Shown here: positions 10,099 to 18,502 of the stretch, one piece after another | Layout of the letters: each line of letters begins with the position of its first letter | Position numbering within the stretch: position 1 is the stretch's first letter | From: Alcanivorax limicola | GTDB taxonomy: Bacteria > Pseudomonadota > Gammaproteobacteria > Pseudomonadales > Alcanivoracaceae | Assembly (NCBI RefSeq): GCF_019931215.1 | Contig: NZ_JAIOUB010000001.1 | Coordinates: 1,271,955 to 1,335,954, forward strand | Length of the DNA stretch: 64,000 bases | Reading direction: 5' to 3' | Notes under the pieces: model-generated | What the model was told of the DNA's origin: nothing | Database searches by the model: none | Seen by the model: the letters and a program-made list of their open reading frames with translations, nothing else | Made by a program: the position numbers and the translations under genes

Positions 10099-11703
10099 AT
10101 GAGTACACAGCGCCCTGATTTTGATCCACTGGAAATGGACCATTATCGCATCGACCGTCTGCCGCGACGTGCGCGCTCTGGCATTGAGCTGTGGCTCGCC
10201 CGGCTGGGTATCCCGCTGGCTGTGCTGGCCTTCGTCGTGCTCGGCTATGTCTGGATGCCGGGCTTTCTGCTCAATCTGGACCCGACCACCGTATCGGGCG
10301 CCGCCGCAGCACGTCTTGCTGAAATCGGGCTCACCGACCTGATCCGCAATAATCAGTTGATGCTGGCGGTCTTCGCCGCCGCCATGATTCTCTGGACCAC
10401 TGCGGCGTTGCCCAATTATCTGGTCTCCCTGATTGTCATTTTCGGGCTGATCGCGACCGGCATTCTAAGCGAGCGCGAAGCCTACGCGCAGCTGGGCCAC
10501 CCGGTGATGTGGCTCAACATCATGTCTTTTATTCTCGCCAGCATGCTGGTCAAGACCGGACTGGCGCGGCGCTTTGCGGTCTGGCTGGTGCTGCGGTTCG
10601 GGCACCGGGCATCCGGGGTGTTTCTGAGCTTTATCGTCATCAATACGGTCATGTCCGCCTTCATATCGGCCACCACGGCCAAAGCCGCCATTCTGTTACC
10701 CGTGTTCATGGTCATCGCTGCGATGTACGGCGCCCGACCGGGCGATGGCAAGAACAACTTCGGCCGCAATATCGTTCTGCAGAACCTGCTTTGCATCAAC
10801 CTCGGCGCGGGCGCCTTCATGACCGGCTCCGGGGCGAACCTGCTGGCCGTGGCACTGATCAGTGGTGCGATATCCGGCAGTGTCTATTTTAGTGACTGGA
10901 TGATTGCCATGTTGCCGACCATGGTCGGTCTGATGCTGCTGGGCTACATCCTCGGCTCCCGTGTGTTCTTCCCGCTGGCGCCCGAGGAGCGCATTCCCCA
11001 GGTCGCCGGAGGGCTGGAACGATTACAGGCCGAGTACGAGAAGATGGGGAAATTGTCGTGGACCGAGGTACGGGCCGCAGTGTTGTTTCTGGCCATTCTG
11101 GTGCTCTGGATCACCGACCGCTGGCACGGCATCAGCGCAACAGCCGTCGCCCTGCTGGGCGGTATTGTGGCGCTACTGCCGCGCATCGGCATTGTCGAGT
11201 GGAATGATGTGGATATCCCCTGGCACCTGATGCTGTTTTCCGCAGGTGCCTATTGCCTGGGTGCCGGGTTTGCCCAGACCGGGTTACCGGAAATCAGCGT
11301 TGGTGCTTTTTTTGGCTACGCCGGGATCGACAGCAATACGCCCTTCTGGGCGGTCTATCTGCTGCTGACCGCAATCATGGCGCTCAGCGCGCTGGTGTCC
11401 CAGGCCAAAACCATGCGTGCCATGCTGTTCGTGCCCATTGCCATTGGCGCTGCCGAGACACTGGGCTACAGCGTCATCAGTCTGGCGCTGCCGGTGGCCT
11501 TTCTGATCGAGCATGTTTATGTGCTGCCATTCAACAGCAAGCCGGCGGCACTGCTGTATGAGACGGACCACTACAGTCTGGGCGACGGCTTCCGTTACGG
11601 GATCATCATGATGCTGGCGGGCTGGGTATCTATTGTGGTGCTGGGGGAGACCTGGTTCCGGTTTCTGGGCATTACGCCGGATGGGGTGTTCGGGTTGTTT
11701 TAG
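10099..11703 (+). CDS. SLC13/DASS-type anion permease
   Basis: A 534-residue inner-membrane permease of the divalent-anion:Na+ symporter type (di/tricarboxylate, sulfate or phosphate). The start is an ATG 13 bp after the previous gene; a longer frame inside that gene is rejected. After a 30-residue cytoplasmic start come about 11 hydrophobic segments. The two symmetry-related SNT motifs of the family are altered: 'FISATTAKAAILLPV' near residue 190 and 'ALVSQAKTMRAMLFVPI' near residue 430. No TrkA-C domains are inserted. Altered SNT motifs may mean a different ion or substrate. Probable operon with the CYTH-like gene under FNR/Anr control. Confidence 0.85.
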   Translation: MSTQRPDFDPLEMDHYRIDRLPRRARSGIELWLARLGIPLAVLAFVVLGYVWMPGFLLNLDPTTVSGAAAARLAEIGLTDLIRNNQLMLAVFAAAMILWTTAALPNYLVSLIVIFGLIATGILSEREAYAQLGHPVMWLNIMSFILASMLVKTGLARRFAVWLVLRFGHRASGVFLSFIVINTVMSAFISATTAKAAILLPVFMVIAAMYGARPGDGKNNFGRNIVLQNLLCINLGAGAFMTGSGANLLAVALISGAISGSVYFSDWMIAMLPTMVGLMLLGYILGSRVFFPLAPEERIPQVAGGLERLQAEYEKMGKLSWTEVRAAVLFLAILVLWITDRWHGISATAVALLGGIVALLPRIGIVEWNDVDIPWHLMLFSAGAYCLGAGFAQTGLPEISVGAFFGYAGIDSNTPFWAVYLLLTAIMALSALVSQAKTMRAMLFVPIAIGAAETLGYSVISLALPVAFLIEHVYVLPFNSKPAALLYETDHYSLGDGFRYGIIMMLAGWVSIVVLGETWFRFLGITPDGVFGLF

Positions 11704-11722
11704 GGGGCGGCGGCGGTGCGCT

Positions 11723-11799
11723 GGTGCGCCAGTCCGATTCGCTGCGCTCAGCACACCCTACGGGGCGGTGTAGGGTGTGCTGAGCACGGCGAAGCGCAC
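11723..11799 (-). repeat. REP-like intergenic hairpin, copy B
   Basis: Inverted relative to copy A. Its core GCTCAGCACACCCTAC (11746-11761) and GTAGGGTGTGCTGAGC (11770-11785) form a perfect 16-bp stem with an 8-nt loop. It lies between the convergent ends of the permease and the thiolase gene, where it could act as a transcription barrier. Confidence 0.82.
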
Positions 11800-11815
11800 C
11801 GACCGGACTGCCGGC

Positions 11816-13102
11816 TTACTTTTCGAGGATGGCCACCACGCCCTGACCGCCTGCGGCGCAGACGGAGATCAGGCAACGGCCACTGCCTTTCTCGTTCAGC
11901 AGCTTGGCAGCGTTGGCCACGATACGACCGCCGGTGGCAGCGAACGGGTGGCCTGCGGCCAGTGAGCTGCCCTTGACGTTCAGCTTGCTGCGGTCAATGG
12001 CACCCAGGGGCTTGTCGCGGCCCAGGCGCTCTTTGCAGAACGTGGGATCTTCCCACGCCGCCAGTGTGGACAGTACCTGGGAGGCAAAGGCTTCATGGAT
12101 TTCGTAGAAATCGAAGTCCTGCAGAGTCAGGCCCACCTTGTCGAGCATGCGCGGTACGGCGTAGGCCGGCGCCATCAACAGGCCTTCTTTCTTCTGCACG
12201 AAGTCCACAGACGCTGCTTCACCCAGCGTCAGGTAAGCCAACACCGGCAGACCACGCTCCTGCGCCCACTCTTCAGACGCGAGCAGCACGGCAGAAGCGC
12301 CGTCCGTCAGTGGGGTGGAGTTGGCGGCTGTCATGGTGCCTTCAGCACCACCGAAGACCGGCTTCAGGGTGGACAGCTTCTCAAAGGTCGAGTTGCCGCG
12401 CATGTTGTTGTCCTGTTCCAGCCCCTTGAACGGCGTGATCAGGTCTTTCTGCCAACCTTCGTCGTAGGAGCGGGACAGATTCTGGTGTGAAGCCAGCGCC
12501 AGACGGTCCTGCTCTTCCCGGGGAATGTTCCACTCTTTGGCGGTCACTGCAGCATGATCGCCCATGGACAGGCCAGTACGCGGCTCTGCGTTCTTGGGGA
12601 TGTCTGGCAGGAACCATTTCGGGTTCAGCAGCTTCACGGCCAGCTTGGCTTTTTCGCCCGTGGTCTTGGCCTTGTTCAGGGCCATGAACACCTTGCGCTT
12701 CTCATCGTTGACGCCCAGTGGTGCGTCAGAGGTGGTATCCACGCCACCGGCGATGCCGGCGTCGATCTGACCCAGGGCGATCTTGTTGGCCACCAGGATG
12801 GCGGCTTCCAGACCGGTGCCGCAGGCTTGCTGGAGGTCATAGGCCGGGGTTTCCGGCGACAGGCCGGAATCCAGTACGGATTCCCGCACCAGATTGAAAT
12901 CGCGGGAGTGCTTCATGACCGCGCCGGCAGCCACTTCACCCAGGCGCTCGCCTTTCAGGTTGAAGCGCTGCACCAGCCCCTGCAGGGCGGCGGTGAGCAT
13001 TTCCTGATTGGACGCACCGAAATAGGCGGTATTGCTCCGCGCAAAGGGAATCCGGTTGCCGCCAATAATGGCCACCTTGCGTACACTTTTTCCTGCCAGC
13101 AT
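11816..13102 (-). CDS. Acetyl-CoA C-acyltransferase (FadI-like thiolase)
   Basis: About 428 residues. It cleaves 3-ketoacyl-CoA (or condenses acyl-CoAs). The start at 13102 has GGAGA eight bases upstream; an ATG seven codons earlier has none. The N-terminus reads 'VRKVAIIGGNRIPFARSNTAY'. The nucleophile Cys lies in 'LQQACGTGLEAA' near residue 96. The catalytic His is in 'YEIHEAFA', the second conserved His in 'AAGHPFAATGGR' and the second Cys in 'SVCAAGGQG'. It is divergent from a long FabG-type reductase, the arrangement seen for fadA2-fabG4 in mycobacteria. Confidence 0.92.
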   Translation of the reverse strand: MLAGKSVRKVAIIGGNRIPFARSNTAYFGASNQEMLTAALQGLVQRFNLKGERLGEVAAGAVMKHSRDFNLVRESVLDSGLSPETPAYDLQQACGTGLEAAILVANKIALGQIDAGIAGGVDTTSDAPLGVNDEKRKVFMALNKAKTTGEKAKLAVKLLNPKWFLPDIPKNAEPRTGLSMGDHAAVTAKEWNIPREEQDRLALASHQNLSRSYDEGWQKDLITPFKGLEQDNNMRGNSTFEKLSTLKPVFGGAEGTMTAANSTPLTDGASAVLLASEEWAQERGLPVLAYLTLGEAASVDFVQKKEGLLMAPAYAVPRMLDKVGLTLQDFDFYEIHEAFASQVLSTLAAWEDPTFCKERLGRDKPLGAIDRSKLNVKGSSLAAGHPFAATGGRIVANAAKLLNEKGSGRCLISVCAAGGQGVVAILEK

Positions 13103-13414
13103 CGTGTTGTCTCCGATAATCAAAGCGTCAAGCTAAACAAAACGTGAGCGGCAGTCTAGCGGCATGGCGCCAGCGCTCATTGGCTGCATCGCCGATCACG
13201 CCACCGTCACCGGTCAATACCCGCAGCCCCCGGGGGTGATTCAATAGCGCCTTTCGCGGCCCGGACGGCTGCTGCGGGCGAGGATTAGCGCCCCTCAGAC
13301 ATCCCCGTCTGTGCTATCTTGCGCGGCATCAGCGCGTGTTATGGCGCCGTACAGTGCCCCATGCCCCGCATCGACATACTGTTTACCGTCACTGACATAT
13401 ATAAGGTGAGAATC
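13103..13414. other. Divergent intergenic region, thiolase/FabG4-like
   Basis: 312 bp between two divergent lipid genes. I see no convincing paired -35/-10 or clean palindrome. Ribosome binding sites are at each end (GGAGA for the thiolase, AAGGTGAG for the reductase). It is the probable target of whatever regulates the pair. Confidence 0.5.
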
Positions 13415-14833
13415 ATGAGCGACGTCTATCAGGCCATTGCCAACTCCGCAGTGGGCAAAAAAGTCTTCAGTGCGATGAATCTGCCGATTCCGGTGACGCT
13501 CGAGCGCCACGAGCCGGGCGAAGTGTCCTTCGTCAAAGGCAAGGTCCTGGTGGGTGCCGCCGCCGGCAGCCAGGCAGCCGCCGCCGTGCTGGCGACCCTG
13601 AAAACCGCCCCTCAGGCCAGCGTGGTAACGCTCAGCGGTGCCGCAGCGGAAGCCGAAATCAATGCGGCAGCCGCAGCCGCCGGTGAGACTGTCACCGGTT
13701 ACACGCCGGATCGCGAAGACGGCGAAAAATTCAAGGCGCTGGTGTTCGATGCTACCGGCATTCGCAACACTGCAGAACTGCGCGCCATCTGGGACTTCTT
13801 CAACCCGGTGATTCGCAAACTGGACAAGTGTGGCCGTATCGTTGTGATCGGTCGCACCCCGCAGAAAGCCGATCTGGCGCAACGCATTGCCCAGCGCGGC
13901 CTGGTCGGTCTGGTGAAGAGCCTCGGCAAGGAAGTGAAGAAAGGCGCCATCGCCAACCTGGTGTATGTGGATGACGGCGCGGAGAGCCAACTGGCCAGCC
14001 CGCTGCAGTTCTTCCTCTCGCCGAAGGCAGCGTATGTGTCCGGGCAGCAGGTTCACGTCGGCAGCGGCGATTTCCAGGCCGCCAGCTTCAACTGGCAGCA
14101 GCCACTGGCGGGCAAGACCGCGCTGGTCACCGGCGCGGCACGCGGCATCGGCGCCGCCATCGCCAACGTCCTGGCGCGTGACGGCGCCAAGGTTATCGTG
14201 CTGGACATCCCGCCCATGGCGGAAGACCTGAAGCAGGTAGCAGACCGTATCGGCGGTATCGCCCTGGAGGCAGATATCACCGCGGCAGATGCCCCCAAAC
14301 AGATCAGTGATGCAGCAAAAGCCCAGGGCGGGCTGGACATCATCGTCCACAACGCCGGTGTGACCCGGGACAAGACCCTGGCTGGCATGCCGGACAAGTT
14401 CTGGGACATGGTGATCGACATCAACATCGGCTCGGAAGAGCGCATCAACCAGCAACTGCTGGATGACAAGACCCTCAATGACGGCGGCCGTATCGTCTGT
14501 GTCAGCTCTATTTCCGGCATCGCCGGCAACATGGGCCAGACCAACTACGCCACCTCCAAAGCGGCCGTCATCGGCATGGTGCAGGGCATGGTGCCGCAAC
14601 TGGCCGAGCGCAACATCACCATCAACGCGGTGGCGCCGGGCTTTATCGAAACACAGATGACCGCCGCCATTCCTTTCGCGATTCGCGAAGCGGGCCGCCG
14701 CATGAACTCCATGAACCAGGGCGGTCAGCCGGTGGACGTGGCAGAGACGATCTCGTTCTTCTCCAGCCCCGCTTCACAGGGCATCAGCGGCAACGTGGTG
14801 CGCGTCTGCGGCCAGAGTCTGATCGGCGCCTGA
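13415..14833 (+). CDS. Long-type 3-oxoacyl reductase (FabG4-like SDR)
   Basis: A 472-residue protein, almost twice the size of ordinary FabG. The ATG follows AAGGTGAG. Residues 1-215 form a degenerate, Ala-rich N-terminal Rossmann-like domain. Residues 220-472 form a classical SDR: 'ALVTGAARGIGAAIANVLA' for NAD(P)H, 'IIVHNAGVTRD', catalytic Ser in 'CVSSISGIAGN' and Tyr/Lys in 'NYATSKAAV'. The same architecture is known for high-molecular-weight FabG (FabG4), which reduces 3-oxoacyl-CoA, usually with NADH. The thiolase next door and the MaoC dehydratase at 21.3 kb would complete the route. Confidence 0.9.
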   Translation: MSDVYQAIANSAVGKKVFSAMNLPIPVTLERHEPGEVSFVKGKVLVGAAAGSQAAAAVLATLKTAPQASVVTLSGAAAEAEINAAAAAAGETVTGYTPDREDGEKFKALVFDATGIRNTAELRAIWDFFNPVIRKLDKCGRIVVIGRTPQKADLAQRIAQRGLVGLVKSLGKEVKKGAIANLVYVDDGAESQLASPLQFFLSPKAAYVSGQQVHVGSGDFQAASFNWQQPLAGKTALVTGAARGIGAAIANVLARDGAKVIVLDIPPMAEDLKQVADRIGGIALEADITAADAPKQISDAAKAQGGLDIIVHNAGVTRDKTLAGMPDKFWDMVIDINIGSEERINQQLLDDKTLNDGGRIVCVSSISGIAGNMGQTNYATSKAAVIGMVQGMVPQLAERNITINAVAPGFIETQMTAAIPFAIREAGRRMNSMNQGGQPVDVAETISFFSSPASQGISGNVVRVCGQSLIGA

Positions 14834-14852
14834 TTACGCATTTTTCAGGCAC

Positions 14853-14882
14853 AAAAAAACGGGCTTCGGCCCGTTTTTTTTT
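14853..14882. terminator. Bidirectional Rho-independent terminator
   Basis: A run of A, then CGGGC-TTCG-GCCCG, then nine T. The A and T tracts extend the stem, and the element sits between the convergent reductase and AraC genes, so it works both ways. Confidence 0.92.
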
Positions 14883-14895
14883 GCGTCAGCGCGGA

Positions 14896-15897
14896 TCAAT
14901 CGTCGCTTTTGGCTTTGCGGTATTCGATCGGTGTCATGCCGACCCAACGCTTGAATGCACGGTAGAAGGTGCTTGGCTCAGAGAAGCCGGTGAGATAAAC
15001 GATTTCGTCGATGGACTCTTCGGTGCCCCCCAGCAATCGCTTGGCCAGCCGACACCGGTAATCCGCCACCAGCTGATTGAAGTTGGTGCCCGCATCTGCC
15101 AGCCGAGTGCGCAGTTGACGCGGTTTGATCCCGAGACGGGCCGCCACATCTTCCAGATTCGCGTGACCCGATTCCAGCAATTCGGCGATCAGACGATTGA
15201 CCTGTGCCACCAGATCCTGCTTTTCCAGACGCGCCACCTGCTCGATAGCCAGCTGTTCGTGCAAGCGCAACAACTCAGGCTCATGGTGCGCCGACGGCAA
15301 CGTCATTACTTCCCGGGCAAATCGTAATCCGGTGTAGGGCTGATCAAACAGTATCGGGCAACCGAAAACGCGCTGGTACTCCTGCTCGTCCGCATGCGCC
15401 GAATGTTTGAAACTGATCTGCAAGGGCTCGAAGGCACCGTCGGTGACAAAGCGGAAGAACTTGATCACGCCGACCATGCCGCATTCATTGAAATGGTGCA
15501 GGCGACGGCTCCAGAACATCTGCTTGAGCAGTACGGTGTCGTCATCCTCTTCGAGCTCGCCCTTGGCGGCATCCGATAACAGACGCTGGTAATTGAGCGC
15601 GCGCTTGAGCCCTTCGCCGAACGTCGGGCTGCTGAGGAAGAGATACTCGAGCACCTGACCCTTGAAGATGGGAATGTGCGCACCGAGATGCAGACCGACA
15701 TGGGGGTCGCCGGACACTTCTTCGGCGGCCTGCCAGAACCACTCCTGGGCGTCATGGGGGGTACGCAGGTCGGGCTGACGCATCACGGCGGCATTCAGGC
15801 CCACTTTCTGTAGCACCGCATCAGCATCAATGCCCGCAGCCTGCATGCCCTTGTATGCCATGCGCAGTAATACGCCTGAATCGGTAAGTTCTGCCAT
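14896..15897 (-). CDS. AraC family transcriptional regulator
   Basis: A 333-residue regulator of the OruR/ArgR-like class. Residues 20-205 match the 'Arabinose_bd' type N-terminal sensing domain (PF12625), with 'GLHLGAHIPIFKGQVLEYLFLSS' broadly typical. Residues 230-330 carry two helix-turn-helix units: 'NLEDVAARLGIKPRQLRTRL' and 'SIDEIVYLTGFSEPSTFYRA' followed by 'FKRWVGMTPIEYR'. It lies between the FabG4-like reductase and the desaturase. Regulators of this class often control neighbouring lipid genes, but no target site is visible. Confidence 0.9.
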   Translation of the reverse strand: MAELTDSGVLLRMAYKGMQAAGIDADAVLQKVGLNAAVMRQPDLRTPHDAQEWFWQAAEEVSGDPHVGLHLGAHIPIFKGQVLEYLFLSSPTFGEGLKRALNYQRLLSDAAKGELEEDDDTVLLKQMFWSRRLHHFNECGMVGVIKFFRFVTDGAFEPLQISFKHSAHADEQEYQRVFGCPILFDQPYTGLRFAREVMTLPSAHHEPELLRLHEQLAIEQVARLEKQDLVAQVNRLIAELLESGHANLEDVAARLGIKPRQLRTRLADAGTNFNQLVADYRCRLAKRLLGGTEESIDEIVYLTGFSEPSTFYRAFKRWVGMTPIEYRKAKSDD

Positions 15898-15958
15898 CCT
15901 GCTTTGTTATCCACGCAATGCATCAACAGTAGGCAGGTTAGCACAGCAAGGCCGGACC

Positions 15959-15986
15959 CCGGAACCGGGCAGACGCCCGGTTCCGG
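15959..15986. terminator. Strong intergenic hairpin
   Basis: CCGGAACCGGGC-AGAC-GCCCGGTTCCGG, a perfect 12-bp stem with a 4-nt loop, between the end of the desaturase gene and the start of the AraC gene. It has only CTTT on the plus-strand side and no T run on the minus side. It may stabilise the desaturase mRNA end or act as an inefficient terminator. Confidence 0.6.
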
Positions 15987-16079
15987 CTTTGTGGCTGCCC
16001 TACTCCGTGTGCGCTACTGACGCCAGGGGCGACATGTGGCGCCTGGTGCAACCCCGTGTGGCACCGGCGTTGGTCAGCA

Positions 16080-17198
16080 TCAGGCTGCAGCAGCCTGACG
16101 ACGACGCCCCGGCAGGGCCAGACGGTTGATGCGCTTGAGCACCGTCGCGAACTGGCGCGGCAGGGTCCCGGTGTTGTAAGGCAGGTTGTAGCGTTCACAG
16201 ATCGCCTGCACGCGCGGGCCAATTTCGGCATACCGGTGCGCGGGCATATCCGGGAACAGGTGATGCTCGATCTGATGGCTGAGGTGGCCGGTCAGAATAT
16301 GAAACGCCCGGCCGCCTTCCAGGTTGCTGGAACCCAGCAACTGGCGCAGGTACCACTGGGACCGGGTCTCGTCCTTGACCTCTTCCTCGGAGAACATCTC
16401 GACGCCCTCGGTAAAGTGGCCGCAGAAGATCACCATGTAGGACCAGAGGTTGCGCACCAGATTGGCCGTCGCATTACCCGCCAGCGTGAACAGGAAACCG
16501 GGGCCGGCAAGCGCCGGGAACAACAGGTAGTCCTTGAACACCTGCTTGCGCGCCTTTTTCCAGATCTGCTTCAGCTGCGTCGTCGCTTCCGCCAGGCTCT
16601 TGCCACGACCGATGCGTTCGAATTCCACATCGTGCAGGGCTACACCCCATTGAAAGAAGCTGGCCAGAATCCAGTTGTAGAACGGCTGGAACAGATATTG
16701 GGGCTTCCAGGGCTGGTCGTCAGACATGCGCATGATGCCGTAGCCCACATCGCGGTCTTTGCCCACAATGTTGGTAAAGGTGTGGTGCATATAGTTGTGC
16801 GAGTGCTTCCACTGTTCCGCCGGGCAGGTATTGTCCCAGTCATAGGTGCTGGAGTTCAGCGCCGGATCTTTCAGCCAGTCCCACTGCCCGTGCATGACGT
16901 TGTGGCCGATCTCCATGTTCTCGAGGATCTTGGAGAGTGACAGCAGCGCAGTACCGGCAATCCAGGCCGGCGGCAAAAAGCCGGCAAACAACAGGGTACG
17001 ACCGGCGATCTCGGAGTATCGCTGGGTCTTGAGGATGCGACGGATGTATTTGACGTCGCGCTCGCCCAGCGAGTTCATCACTTCTTCGCGAATGGCTTCA
17101 AGCTCGGCGCCGAAGGCTTCTACCTGCTCGGCACTGAGGTGGCGCCAGCCGCGGCTGGGCGTCGTGTTTGCGGTAAGGTTCTGAACGGCTGCATTCAT
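16080..17198 (-). CDS. Acyl-CoA desaturase (DesB-like)
   Basis: A 372-residue membrane diiron desaturase. The ATG follows AAGGAG. The three His boxes are intact: 'HNVMHGQ' near residue 99, 'HSHNYMHH' near 132 and 'HLSHQIEHHLF' near 302. Hydrophobic stretches around 'TLLFAGFLPPAWIAGTALL' and 'YLLFPALAGPGFLFTLAG' give the membrane parts. It introduces a double bond into acyl-CoAs, drawing electrons from the ferredoxin-reductase-like protein encoded 29 bp upstream. The reductase-desaturase-TetR set matches the desCB-desT module described in Pseudomonas. Confidence 0.9.
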   Translation of the reverse strand: MNAAVQNLTANTTPSRGWRHLSAEQVEAFGAELEAIREEVMNSLGERDVKYIRRILKTQRYSEIAGRTLLFAGFLPPAWIAGTALLSLSKILENMEIGHNVMHGQWDWLKDPALNSSTYDWDNTCPAEQWKHSHNYMHHTFTNIVGKDRDVGYGIMRMSDDQPWKPQYLFQPFYNWILASFFQWGVALHDVEFERIGRGKSLAEATTQLKQIWKKARKQVFKDYLLFPALAGPGFLFTLAGNATANLVRNLWSYMVIFCGHFTEGVEMFSEEEVKDETRSQWYLRQLLGSSNLEGGRAFHILTGHLSHQIEHHLFPDMPAHRYAEIGPRVQAICERYNLPYNTGTLPRQFATVLKRINRLALPGRRRQAAAA

Positions 17199-17227
17199 GA
17201 GTCGTCTCCTTGAGTAGTCGGTGTGTG

Positions 17228-18304
17228 TCAGAGTTCAACGCTGACGGCGCCGGCGGCGGTGTGCACGCACAGCTGAATTTCTTCGTCCTGGACATCACGC
17301 ACTTCGCCGTTGCGCAAATCGCGCACCTGGCCCTGGGTGATGCGGCATTTACAACCCTGACAGATGCCCATACGGCATCCGTGGGGTGGATTCAGACCCT
17401 GTTGTTCGGCCAGTTCCAGCAGGTTGGGCGCGGCATCGCCGGCGGCCTCCAGGCCACTGCGGGAAAAGCTCACCCGGCCTTCGCCAGCGGCGGCCGTGAG
17501 GCGCACCTGGAACTGCTCCTGGGCAGGCTTGTCGCGGCCCTGGGCAATAAAGGCGTCATTGACGCGGTCCATCAATGGCGGCGGCCCACACAGCAGTGCC
17601 ACGCGCTCGGCCACATCGGGTACCAGCTCAAGCAACTGTTCTGCACTGAACAGACCCTGATGGTCGCCTTCTACTGCGGCGCCGTTGCTGATCACCAGTT
17701 TCAGGTTCAGCCAGTCAAACCGGTCAGCCAGCGCCCGCAGCTCGCCATGGAAAATCGTGTCGGCATAGCTGTTGCTGTAGTGCAGGAAGACAACATCCGC
17801 TTCGCGGCCCTGGTGCACCAGCTCGCGCAGCATCGCCATCAACGGCGTGATACCGCTGCCGCCGCTGATCATCAGCAACGGCGCGTTGCCGTCAGGCAGC
17901 AGGAACTCGCCGCGCGCCTGGCTCAGAAACAGCACCTCACCCACCTGGGCGCGGTCCACCAGATAGTTGCTGACCAGGCCATCGCCGTTGCGCTTCACGG
18001 TTACCGTGATGCCGGTATCGCCGGGCGCAGAAGAAATGGAGAAGCAGCGGCTGTGGCGCACGCCTTCGATTTCCACGCCGAGCACCAGGTGCTGGCCGGC
18101 AACGTGGCCTGCCCAGTGGCTGTTAGGGCTGATATGCAGGGTGACCGCGTCAGCCGTTTCGCGCTCGACCCGCTCAATGCGACCACGCACTTCCCCGACG
18201 GACCAGAGCGGGTTGAACTGGCTCAGGTAGTCGTCCACCGACAACGGCGACGCCAGGGCGCGGGTAATAGGGTTATTCAGCAGTTTCCAGGTCACGCTGC
18301 TCAT
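17228..18304 (-). CDS. Ferredoxin reductase (DesC-like)
   Basis: About 358 residues. The start at 18304 follows GGAG; an upstream in-frame ATG ten codons earlier lacks a ribosome site. Residues 45-140 are an FAD-binding barrel with 'RCFSISSAPGDTG' (RxxSxxS). Residues 150-265 are the NAD(P)H domain ('LMISGGSGITPLMAMLREL'). The last 80 residues are a plant-type 2Fe-2S ferredoxin domain with 'PHGCRMGICQGCKC' and a fourth Cys in 'QLCVHTAAG'. It passes electrons from NAD(P)H to the desaturase encoded next in the operon. Confidence 0.92.
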   Translation of the reverse strand: MSSVTWKLLNNPITRALASPLSVDDYLSQFNPLWSVGEVRGRIERVERETADAVTLHISPNSHWAGHVAGQHLVLGVEIEGVRHSRCFSISSAPGDTGITVTVKRNGDGLVSNYLVDRAQVGEVLFLSQARGEFLLPDGNAPLLMISGGSGITPLMAMLRELVHQGREADVVFLHYSNSYADTIFHGELRALADRFDWLNLKLVISNGAAVEGDHQGLFSAEQLLELVPDVAERVALLCGPPPLMDRVNDAFIAQGRDKPAQEQFQVRLTAAAGEGRVSFSRSGLEAAGDAAPNLLELAEQQGLNPPHGCRMGICQGCKCRITQGQVRDLRNGEVRDVQDEEIQLCVHTAAGAVSVEL

Positions 18305-18318
18305 AGGAGTGTCTCCGG

Positions 18319-18332
18319 GTTCATATGTGAAC
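18319..18332. promoter_or_regulatory. Inverted repeat in the desC-like leader
   Basis: GTTCA-TATG-TGAAC, a 5-bp perfect inverted repeat just downstream of the predicted -10 and about 15 bp before the start codon. It is a candidate site for the divergent TetR (DesT-like) regulator. A GTGAAC half-site recurs at 18421. Confidence 0.5.
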
Positions 18333-18340
18333 ATGCGTGC

Positions 18341-18370
18341 ACTTTATTTTGGACACCCCCATCATGTCAA
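18341..18370 (-). promoter_or_regulatory. Sigma70 promoter of the reductase-desaturase operon
   Basis: On the minus strand TTGACA (18365-18370), an 18-bp spacer, then TAAAGT (18341-18346). The -35 is perfect and the -10 matches 4 of 6. It lies in the AT-richer centre of the region shared with the divergent TetR gene. Confidence 0.65.
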
Positions 18371-18502
18371 CACCTGTACACAAAATAATGTAATTATCAT
18401 ATTTATCAACATCTTGGAAAGTGAACACCGCGATACGCTTTCCATCCGCACGCGTACAGGAGACAATGCCGTGCACACAATGAGGCTGAAAACGGACACT
18501 AC

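Noticed and set aside
13295-14599. 434-codon open frame opposite the FabG4-like gene
   Set aside because: Typical high-GC antisense shadow; the plus strand has clear SDR motifs.
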